From assembly GCA_030533445.1 (NCBI GenBank), contig JARPUW010000274.1:62001-126000 (forward strand): a DNA stretch of 64,000 bases, in the 5' to 3' direction. The translations under genes were made by a program, and so were the position numbers. Each line of letters starts with the position of its first letter. Positions within the stretch are counted from its first letter, which is position 1. The notes below the pieces were generated by a model. That model searched no databases. It saw only the letters and a list, made by a program, of their open reading frames with translations, and had not been told where the DNA came from. Source of the stretch: Cyprinodon diabolis. Its lineage: Eukaryota > Chordata > Actinopteri > Cyprinodontiformes > Cyprinodontidae. This document shows, piece by piece, positions 1 through 9,655 of the stretch.

Positions 1-1019
1 CTGTTACAACTCCAGAGGACAAAATGGCATTAACTCACTGTGAAAAGAGCGTTTTGGCCTCAACTTCTGATTTGCAGCTTGGAACCAAAACCATCTGCTC
101 AAATCTACTTTATATTGTTAGTTTTCAGCTCTAGATGATTGCGAGAAAAGATCATGGCTGTATCATTAATGGTTTGTTTGTTACAACTCCAGAGGCCAAA
201 ATGGCATTATCTCACTGTGAAAAGAGCGTTTTGGCCTCAACTTCTGATTTGAAGCTTGGAACCAAAAACATCTGCTCAAATCTACTTTATATTGTTAGTT
301 TTCAGCTCTAGGTGATTGCCAGAAAAGATCATGGCTGTATCATTAATGGTTTGTCTGTTACAACTCCAGAGGCCAAAATGGCCTTTTCTCACTGTGAAAA
401 GAGCGTTTTGGCCTCAACTTCTGATTTGAAGCTTGGAACCAAAAACATCTGCTCAAATCTACTTTATATTGTTAGTTTTCAACTCTAGATGATTGCCAGA
501 AAAGATCATGGCTGTATGATTAATGGTTTGTCTGTTACAACTCCAGAGGCCAAAATGGCATTATCTCACTGTGAAAAGAGCGTTTTGGCCTCAACTTCTG
601 ATTTGAAGCTTGGAACCAAAAACATCTGCTCAAATCTACTTTATATTGTTAGTTTTCAGCTCTAGGTGATTGCCAGAAAAGATCATGGCTGTATCATTAA
701 TGGTTTGTCTGTTACAACTCCAGAGGCCAAAATGGCATTATCTCACTGTGAAAAGAGCGTTTTGGCCTCAACTTCTGATTCGAAGCTTGGAACCAAAAAC
801 ATCTGCTCAAATCTACTTTATATTGTTAGTTTTCAGCTCTAGATGATTGCCAGAAAAGATCATGGCTGTATCATTAATGGTTTGTCTGTTACAACTCCAG
901 AGGCCAAAATGGCCTTTTCTCACTGTGAAAAGAGCGTTTTGGCCTCAACTTCTGATTTGAAGCTTGGAACCAAAAACATCTGCTCAAATCTACTTTATAT
1001 TGTCAGTTTTCAGCTCTAG

Positions 1020-1196
1020 ATGATTGCCAGAAAAGATCATGGCTGTATCATTAATGGTTTGTTTGTTACAACTCCAGAGGCCAAAATGGCATTATCTCAC
1101 TGTGAAAAGAGCGTTTTGGCCTCATCTTCTGATTTGAAGCGTGGAACCAAAAACATCTGCCCAAATCTACTTTATATTGTTAGTGTTCAGCTCTAG
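1020..1196 (+). repeat. Diagnostic monomer type: TCATCTTC / GAAGCGT / TGCCC / GTGTTCAG
   Basis: Five linked differences from the consensus occur together: TGTTTG, TCATCTTC, GAAGCGT (HindIII lost, CpG gained), TGCCCAAAT and AGTGTTCAG. The same haplotype returns near 10,860, 13,700, 20,430, 23,265, 25,033, 27,870, 30,523, 33,350, 41,495, 45,390, 49,285, 53,180 and 57,425, often together with CCAGGGG. The copy near 25,033 lacks TGTTTG, as does the one near 30,523. Its right half (TGCCC, GTGTTC) joined to a foreign left half marks the crossover at 24.7 kb. It is the best single tracer of segment duplication in the window. Confidence 0.85.
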
Positions 1197-2846
1197 ATGA
1201 TTGCCAGAAAAGATCATGGCTGTATCATTAATGGTTTGTCTGTTACAACTCCAGAGGCCAAAATGGCATTATCTCACTGTGAAAAGAGCGTTTTGGCCTC
1301 AACTTCTGATTTGAAGCTTGGAACCAAAAACATCTGCTCAAATCTACTTTATATTGTTAGTTTTCAGCTCTAGGTTATTGCCAGAAAAGATCATGGCTGT
1401 ATCATTAATGGTTTGTCTGTTACAACTCCAGAGGCCAAAATGGCATTATCTCTCTGTGAAAAGAGCGTTTTGGCCTCAACTTCTGATTCGAAGCTTGGAA
1501 CCAAAAACATCTGCTCAAATCTACTTTATATTGTTAGTTTTCAGCTCTAGATGATTGCCAGAAAAGATCATGGCTGTATCATTAATGGTTTGTCTGTTAC
1601 AACTCCAGAGGCCAAAATGGCCTTTTCTCACTGTGAAAAGAGCGTTTTGGCCTCAACTTCTGATTTGAAGCTTGGAACCAAAAACATCTGCTCAAATCTA
1701 CTTTATATTGTTAGTTTTCAGCTCTAGATGATTGCCAGAAAAGATCATGGCTGTATCATTAATGGTTTGTTTGTTACAACTCCAGAGGCCAAAATGGCAT
1801 TATCTCACTGTGAAAAGAGCGTTTTGGCCTCATCTTCTGATTTGAAGCTTGGAACCAAAAACATCTGCTCAAATCTACTTTATATTGTTAGTTTTCAGCT
1901 CTAGATGATTGCCAGAAAAGATCATGGCTGTATCATTAAAGGTTTGTCTGTTACAACTCCAGAGGCCAAAATGGCATTATCTCACTGTGAAAACAGCGTT
2001 TTGGCCTCAACTTCTGATTTGAAGCTTGGAACCAAAAACATCTGCTCAAATCTACTTTATATTGTTAGTTTTCAGCTCTAGGTGATTGCCAGAAAAGATC
2101 ATGGCTGTATCATTAATGGTTTGTCTGTTACAACTCCAGAGGCCAAAATGGCATTATCTCACTGTGAAAAGAGCGTTTTGGCCTCAACTTCTGATTTGAA
2201 GCTTGGAACCAAAAACATCTGCTCAAATCTACTTTATATTGTTAGTTTTCAGCTCTAGGTGATTGCCAGAAAAGATCATGGCTGTATCATTAATGGTTTG
2301 TCTGTTACAACTCCAGAGGCCAAAATGGCATTATCTCACTGTGAAAAGAGCGTTTTGGCCTCAACTTCTGATTTGAAGCTTGGAACCAAAAACATCTGCT
2401 CAAATCTATTTTATATTGTTAGTTTTCAGCTCTAGATGATTGCCAGAAAAGATCATGGCTGTATCATTAATGGTTTGTCTGTTACAACTCCAGAGGCCAA
2501 AATGGCCTTTTCTCACTGTGAAAAGAGCGTTTTGGCCTCAACTTCTGATTTGAAGCTTGGAACCAAAAACATCTGCTCAAATCTACTTTATATTGTTAGT
2601 TTTCAGCTCTAGATGATTGCCAGAAAAGATCATGGCTGTATCATTAATGGTTTGTCTGTTACAACTCCAGAGGCCAAAATGGCATTATCTCACTGTGAAA
2701 AGAGCATTTTGGCCTCAACTTCTGATTTGAAGCTTGGAACCAAAAACATCTGCTCAAATCTACTTTATATTGTTAGTTTTCAGCTCTAGATGATTGCCAG
2801 AAAAGATCATGGCTGTATCATTAATGGTTTGTCTGTTACAACTCCA

Positions 2847-2893
2847 GAGGCCAAAATGGCATTATCTCACTGTGAAAAGAGCGTTTTGGCCTC
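2847..2893. other. 10-bp inverted repeat in the monomer (potential hairpin)
   Basis: GAGGCCAAAA at 2847-2856 is the exact reverse complement of TTTTGGCCTC at 2884-2893, separated by 27 nt. It corresponds to monomer positions 58-67 and 95-104 and is present in most copies. Monomers of the CCTTTTC type add a nested 5-bp dyad (GGCCA-AAA-TGGCC) at the left arm. Short dyads are common in centromeric satellites and can extrude as hairpins or cruciforms. Any role here is inference. Copies with GAGGAC (1, 8,341, 9,742 and 19,306 regions), GGGGCC or a TTTTT insertion break or alter an arm. Confidence 0.85.
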
Positions 2894-2900
2894 AACTTCT

Positions 2901-2937
2901 GATTTGAAGCTTGGAACCAAAAACATCTGCTCAAATC
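2901..2937. other. 7-bp inverted repeat flanking the HindIII site
   Basis: GATTTGA at 2901-2907 and TCAAATC at 2931-2937 are perfect reverse complements with a 23-nt spacer (monomer positions 112-118 and 142-148). The left arm overlaps the HindIII site. The GATTCGA and GGTTTGA variants, and the TGCCCAAAT, TGCTAAAAT and CTAATCAAAT variants near the right arm, affect or border the stem. I see no sign of compensating changes in the opposite arm, so selection for a structured RNA is not supported. Confidence 0.75.
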
Positions 2938-5900
2938 TACTTTATATTGTTAGTTTTCAGCTCTAGATGATTGCCAGAAAAGATCATGGCTGTATCATTA
3001 ATGGTTTGTCTGTTACAACTCCAGAGGCCAAAATGGCATTATCTCACTGTGAAAAGAGCGTTTTGGCCTCAACTTCTGATTTGAAGCTTGGAACCAAAAA
3101 CATCTGCTCAAATCTACTTTATATTGTTAGTTTTCAGCTCTAGATGATTGCCAGAAAAGATCATGGCTGTATCATTAATGGTTTGTCTGTTACAACTCCA
3201 GAGGCCAAAATGGCATTATCTCACTGTGAAAAGAGCGTTTTGGCCTCAACTTCTGATTTGAAGCTTGGAACCAAAAACATCTGCTCAAATCTACTTTATA
3301 TTGTTAGTTTTCAGCTCTAGGTGATTGCCAGAAAAGATCATGGCTATATCATTAATGGTTTGTCTGTTACAACTCCAGAGGCCAAAATGGCATTATCTCA
3401 CTGTGAAAAGAGCGTTTTGGCCTCAACTTCTGATTTGAAGCTTGGAACCAAAAACATCTGCTCAAATCTACTTTATATTGTTAGTTTTCAGCTCTAGATG
3501 ATTGCCAGAAAAGATCATGGCTGTATCATTAATGGTTTGTCTGTTACAACTCCAGAGGCCAAAATGGCCTTTTCTCACTGTGAAAAGAGCGTTTTGGCCT
3601 CAACTTCTGATTTGAAGCTTGGAACCAAAAACATCTGCTCAAATCTACTTTATATTGTTAGTTTTCAGCTCTAGATGATTGCCAGAAAAGATCATGGCTG
3701 TATCATTAATGGTTTGTTTGTTACAACTCCAGAGGCCAAAATGGCATTATCTCACTGTGAAAAGAGCGTTTTGGCCTCATCTTCTGATTTGAAGCTTGGA
3801 ACCAAAAACATCTGCTCAAATCTACTTTATATTGTTAGTTTTCAGCTCTAGATGATTGCCAGAAAAGATCATGGCTGTATCATTAATGGTTTGTCTGTTA
3901 CAACTCCAGAGGCCAAAATGGCATTATCTCACTGTGAAAAGAGCGTTTTGGCCTCAACTTCTGATTTGAAGCTTGGAACCAAAAACATCTGCTCAAGTCT
4001 ACGTTATATTTTTAGTTTTCAGCTCTAGATGATTGCCAGAAAAGATCATGGCTGTATCATTAATGGTTTGTCTGTTACAACTCCAGAGGCCAAAATGGCA
4101 TTATCTCACTGTGAAAAGAGCGTTTTGGCCTCAACTTCTGATTTGAAGCTTGGAACCAAAAACATCTGCTCAAATGTACTTTATATTGTTAGTTTTCAGC
4201 TCTAGATGATTGCCAGAAAAGATCATGGCTGTATCATTAATGGTTTGTCTGTTACAACTCCAGAGGCCAAAATGGCATTATCTCACTGTGACAAGAGCGT
4301 TTTGGCCTCAACTTCTGATTTGAAGCTTGGAACCAAAAACATCTGCTCAAATCTACTTTATATTGTTAGTTTTCAGCTCTAGATGATTGCCAGAAAAGAT
4401 CATGGCTGTATCATTAATGGTTTGTCTGTTACAACTCCAGAGGCCAAAATGGCATTATCTCACTGTGAAAAGAGCGTTTTGGCCTCAACTTCTGATTTGA
4501 AGCTTGGAACCAAAAACATCTGCTCAAATCTACTTTATATTGTTAGTTTTCAGCTCTAGATGATTGCCAGAAAAGATCATGGCTGTATCATTAATGGTTT
4601 GTTTGTTACAACTCCAGAGGCCAAAATGGCATTATCTCACTGTGAAAAGAGCGTTTTGGCCTCATCTTCTGATTTGAAGCTTGGAACCAAAAACATCTGC
4701 TCAAATCTACTTTATATTGTTAGTTATCAGCTCTAGATGATTGCCAGAAAAGATCATGGCTGTATCATTAATGGTTTGTCTGTTACAACTCCAGAGGCCA
4801 AAATGGCATTATCTCACTGTGAAAAGAGCGTTTTGGCCTCAACTTCTGATTTGAAGCTTGGAACCAAAAACATCTGCTCAAATCTACTTTATATTGTTAG
4901 TTTTCAGCTCTAGATGATTGCCAGAAAAGATCATGGCTGTATCATTAATGGTTTGTCTGTTACAACTCCAGAGGCCAAAACGGCCTTTTTCTCACTGTGA
5001 AAAGAGCGTTTTGGCCTCAACTTCTGATTTGAAGCTTGGAACCAAAAACATCTGCTCAAATCTACTTTATATTGTTAGTTTTCAGCTCTAGATGATTGCC
5101 AGAAAAGATCATGGCTGTATCATTAATGGTTTGTTTGTTACAACTCCAGAGGCCAAAATGGCATTATCTCACTGTGAAAAGAGCGTTTTGGCCTCAACTT
5201 CTGATTTGAAGCTTGGAACCAAAAACATCTGCTCAAATCTATTTTTATATTGTTAGTTTTCAGCTCTAGATGATTGCCAGAAAAGATCATGGCTGTATCA
5301 TTAATGGTTTGTCTGTTACAACACCAGAGGCCAAAATGGCCTTTTCTCACTGTGAAAAGAGCGTTTTGGCCTCAACTTCTGATTTGAAGCTTGGAACCAA
5401 AAACATCTGCTCAAATCTACTTTATATTGTTGGTTTTCAGCTCTAGATGATTGCCAGAAAAGAACATGGCTGTATCATTAATGGTTTGTCTGTTACAACT
5501 CCAGAGGCCACAATGGCATTATCTCACTGTGAAAAGAGCGTTTTGGCCACAACTTCTGATTTGAAGCTTGGAACCAAAAACATCTGCTCAAATCTACTTT
5601 ATATTGTTAGTTTTCAGCTCTAGGTGATTGCCAGAAAATATCATGGCTGTATCATTAATGGTTTGTCTGTTACAACTCCAGAGGCCAAAATGGCATTATC
5701 TCACTGTGAAAAGAGCCTTTTGGCCTCAACTTCTGATTTGAAGCTTGGAACCAAAAACATCTGCTCAAATCTACTTTATATTGTTAGTTTTCAGCTCTAG
5801 ATGATTGCCAGAAAAGATCATGGCTGTATCATTAATGGTTTGTCTGTTACAACTCCAGAGGCCAAAATGGCCTTTTCTCACTGTGAAAAGAGCGTTTTGG

Positions 5901-6466
5901 CCTCAACTTCTGATTTGAAGCTTGGAACCAAAAACATCTGCTCAAATCTACTTTATATTGTTAGTTTTCAGCTCTAGGTGATTGCCAGAAAAGATCATGG
6001 CTGTATCATTAATGGTTTGTCTGTTACAACTCCAGAGGCCAAAATGGCCTTTTCTCACTGTGAAAAGAGCGTTTTTGGCCTCAACTTCTGATTTGAAGCT
6101 TGGAACCAAAAACATCTGCTCAAATCTACTTTATATTGTTAGTTTTCAGCTCTAGATGATTGCCAGAAAAGATCATGGCTGTATCATTAATGGTTTGTCT
6201 GTTACAACTCCAGAGGCCAAAATGGCATTATCTCACTGTGAAAAGTACGTTTTGGCCTCAACTTCTGATTTGAAGCTTGGAACCAAAAACATCTGCTCAA
6301 ATCTACTTTATATTGTTAGTCTTCAGCTCTAGGTGATTGCCAGAAAAGATCATGGCTGTATCATTAATGGTTTGTCTGTTACAACTCCAGAGGCCAAAAT
6401 GGCATTATCTCACTGTGAAAAGAGCGTTTTGGCCTCAACTTCTGATTTGAAGCTTGGAACCAAAAA

Positions 6467-9400
6467 CATCTAATCAAATCTACTTTATATTGTTAGTTTT
6501 CAGCTCTAGATGATTGCCAGAAAAGATCATGGCTGTATCATTAATGGTTTGTCTGTTACAACTCCAGAGGCCAAAATGGCATTATCTCACTGTGAAAAGA
6601 GCGTTTTGGCCTCAACTTCTGATTTGAAGCTTGGAACCAAAAACATCTGCTCAAATCTACTTTATATTGTTAGTTTTCAGCTCTAGGGGATTGCCAGAAA
6701 AGATCATGGCTATATCATTAATGGTTTGTTTGTTACAACTCCAGAGGCCAAAATGGCATTATCTCACTGTGAAAAGAGCGTTTTTGGCCTCATCTTCTGA
6801 TTTGAAGCTTGGAACCAAAAACATCTGCTCAAATCTACTTTATATTGTTAGTTTTCAGCTCTAGATGATTGCCAGAAAAGATCATGGCTGTATCATTAAT
6901 GGTTTGTCTGTTACAACTCCAGAGGCCAAAATGGCATTATCTCACTGTGAAAAGAGCGTTTTGGCCTCAACTTCTGATTTGAAGCTTGGAACCAAAAACA
7001 TCTGCTCAAATCTACTTTATATTGTTAGTTTTCAGCTCTAGGTGATTGCCAGAAAAGATCATGGCTGTATCATTAATGGTTTGTCTGTTACAACTCCAGA
7101 GGCCAAAATGGCATTATCTCACTGTGAAAAGAGCGTTTTGGCCTCAACTTCTGGTTTGAAGCTTGGAACCAAAAACATCTGCTCAAATCTACTTTATATT
7201 GTTAGTTTTCAGCTCTAGATGATTGCCAGAAAAGATCATGGCTGTATCATTAATGGTTTATCTGTTACAACTCCAGAGGCCAAAATGGCCTTTTCTCACT
7301 GTGAAAAGAGGGTTTTAGCCTCAACTTCTGATTTGAAGCTTGGAACCAAAAACATCTAATCAAATCTACTTTATATTGTTAGTTTTCAGCTCTAGATGAT
7401 TGCCAGAAAAGATCATGGCTGTATCATTAATGGTTTGTCTGTTACAACTCCAGAGGCCAAAATGGCATTATCTCACTGTGAAAAGAGCGTTTTGGCCTCA
7501 ACTTCTGATTTGAAGCTTGGAACCAAAAACATCTGCTCAAATCTACTTTATATTGTTAGTTTTCAGCTCTAGGTGATTGCCAGAAAAGATCATGGCTGTA
7601 TCATTAATGGTTTGTTTGTTACAACTCCAGAGGCCAAAATGGCATTATCTCACTGTGAAAAGAGCGTTTTTGGCCTCATCTTCTGATTTGAAGCTTGGAA
7701 CCAAAAACATCTGCTCAAATCTACTTTATATTGTTAGTTTTCAGCTCTAGATGATTGCCAGAAAAGATCATGGCTGTATCATTAATGGTTTGTCTGTTAC
7801 AACTCCAGAGGCCAAAATGGCATTATCTCACTGTGAAAAGAGCGTTTTGGCCTCAACTTCTGATTTGAAGCTTGGAACCAAAAACATCTGCTCAAATCTA
7901 CTTTATATTGTTAGTTTTCAGCTCTAGGTGATTGCCAGAAAAGATCATGGCTGTATCATTAATGGTTTGTCTGTTACAACTCCAGAGGCCAAAATGGCAT
8001 TATCTCACTGTGAAAAGAGCGTTTTGGCCTCAACTTCTGGTTTGAAGCTTGGAACCAAAAACATCTGCTCAAATCTACTTTATATTGTTAGTTTTCAGCT
8101 CTAGATGATTGCCAGAAAAGATCATGGCTGTATCATTAATGGTTTGTCTGTTACAACTCCAGAGGCCAAAATGGCCTTTTCTCACTGTGAAAAGAGCGTT
8201 TTGGCCTCAACTTCTGATTTGAAGCTTGGAACCAAAAACATCTAATCAAATCTACTTTATATTGTTAGTTTTCAGCTCTAGATGATTGCCAGAAAAGATC
8301 ATGGCTGTATCATTAATGGTTTGTCTGTTACAACTCCAGAGGACAAAATGGCATTAACTCACTGTGAAAAGAGCGTTTTGGCCTCAACTTCTGATTTGAA
8401 GCTTGGAACCAAAAACATCTGCTCAAATCTACTTTATATTGTTAGTTTTCAGCTCTAGATGATTGCCAGAAAAGATCATGGCTGTATCATTAATGGTTTG
8501 TCTGTTACAACTCCAGAGGCCAAAATGGCATTATCTCACTGTGAAAAGAGCGTTTTGGCCTCAACTTCTGGTTTGAAGCTTGGAACCAAAAACATCTGCT
8601 CAAATCTACTTTATATTGTTAGTTTTCAGCTCTAGATGATTGCCAGAAAAGATCATGGCTGTATCATTAATGGTTTATCTGTTACAACTCCAGAGGCCAA
8701 AATGGCCTTTTCTCACTGTGAAAAGAGGGTTTTAGCCTCAACTTCTGATTTGAAGCTTGGAACCAAAAACATCTAATCAAATCTACTTTATATTGTTAGT
8801 TTTCAGCTCTAGATGATTGCCAGAAAAGATCATGGCTGTATCATTAATGGTTTGTCTGTTACAACTCCAGAGGCCAAAATGGCATTATCTCACTGTGAAA
8901 AGAGCGTTTTGGCCTCAACTTCTGATTTGAAGCTTGGAACCAAAAACATCTGCTCAAATCTACTTTATATTGTTAGTTTTCAGCTCTAGGTGATTGCCAG
9001 AAAAGATCATGGCTGTATCATTAATGGTTTGTTTGTTACAACTCCAGAGGCCAAAATGGCATTATCTCACTGTGAAAAGAGCGTTTTTGGCCTCATCTTC
9101 TGATTTGAAGCTTGGAACCAAAAACATCTGCTCAAATCTACTTTATATTGTTAGTTTTCAGCTCTAGATGATTGCCAGAAAAGATCATGGCTGTATCATT
9201 AATGGTTTGTCTGTTACAACTCCAGAGGCCAAAATGGCATTATCTCACTGTGAAAAGAGCGTTTTGGCCTCAACTTCTGATTTGAAGCTTGGAACCAAAA
9301 ACATCTGCTCAAATCTACTTTATATTGTTAGTTTTCAGCTCTAGGTGATTGCCAGAAAAGATCATGGCTGTATCATTAATGGTTTGTCTGTTACAACTCC

Positions 9401-9655
9401 AGAGGCCAAAATGGCATTATCTCACTGTGAAAAGAGCGTTTTGGCCTCAACTTCTGGTTTGAAGCTTGGAACCAAAAACATCTGCTCAAATCTACTTTAT
9501 ATTGTTAGTTTTCAGCTCTACATGATTGCCAGAAAAGATCATGGCTGTATCATTAATGGTTTGTCTGTTACAACTCCAGAGGCCAAAATGGCCTTTTCTC
9601 ACTGTGAAAAGAGCGTTTTGGCCTCAACTTCTGATTTGAAGCTTGGAACCAAAAA
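6467..9655 (+). repeat. Nested 5-monomer repeats (886 bp) in superrepeat copy 1
   Basis: The rare ACATCTAATC variant occurs at 6,467, 7,353, 8,239, 8,770 and 9,656, giving spacings of 886, 886, 531 and 886 bp. The 886-bp unit is five monomers plus one extra T. Order after the marker: CATTATC type; TGTTTG/GCGTTTTTGG/TCATCTTC type; CATTATC type; GGTTTGAAG type; CCTTTTC type ending in CTAATC. The 531-bp unit is a 3-monomer deletion form. It begins with a GAGGAC/TTAACTC monomer like that at the superrepeat start, so it looks like a crossover product with a superrepeat boundary. Confidence 0.88.

Larger units (their letters stand above)
2790..2966 (+). repeat. Reference (consensus) satellite monomer
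   Basis: This copy matches the most common base at every position I compared and serves as the type monomer: 177 bp, 67 G+C (37.9%), one CpG at 2882-2883. A HindIII site (AAGCTT) lies at 2907-2912, and an XbaI site (TCTAGA) spans the junction to the next monomer at 2962-2967. HindIII is lost in the GAAGGTT, GAAGCGT and GCAGCTT variants, and XbaI is lost wherever the next monomer begins GTG instead of ATG. HindIII digestion should thus give a 177-bp ladder with 354-bp and larger steps. Read from its first base, the monomer is one open frame of 58 codons from ATG to TAG. Because 177 is 59 codons, every copy repeats the same frame. Confidence 0.95.

Noticed and set aside
1318..1554. 77-78-codon open frames in another frame (also 6,631, 11,059, 16,726, 20,623, 25,226 and 30,716)
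   Set aside because: They arise where TAGGTTATT or TAGGGGATT removes a TGA and, in most, GATTCGAAG removes another or a T insertion shifts frame. They start at TTG and consist only of satellite sequence.
2940..2966. Splice-acceptor-like TTAGTTTTCAG at each monomer end
   Set aside because: It is a short T-rich stretch before CAG with no paired donor or exon context. It is expected by chance in an AT-rich repeat.
5138..5350. 70-codon open frame on the minus strand (also 15,233-15,445 and 29,400-29,612)
   Set aside because: It is created by the one-base insertion in CTATTTTTATATT of a satellite monomer and copied with the superrepeat. There is no sign of coding.
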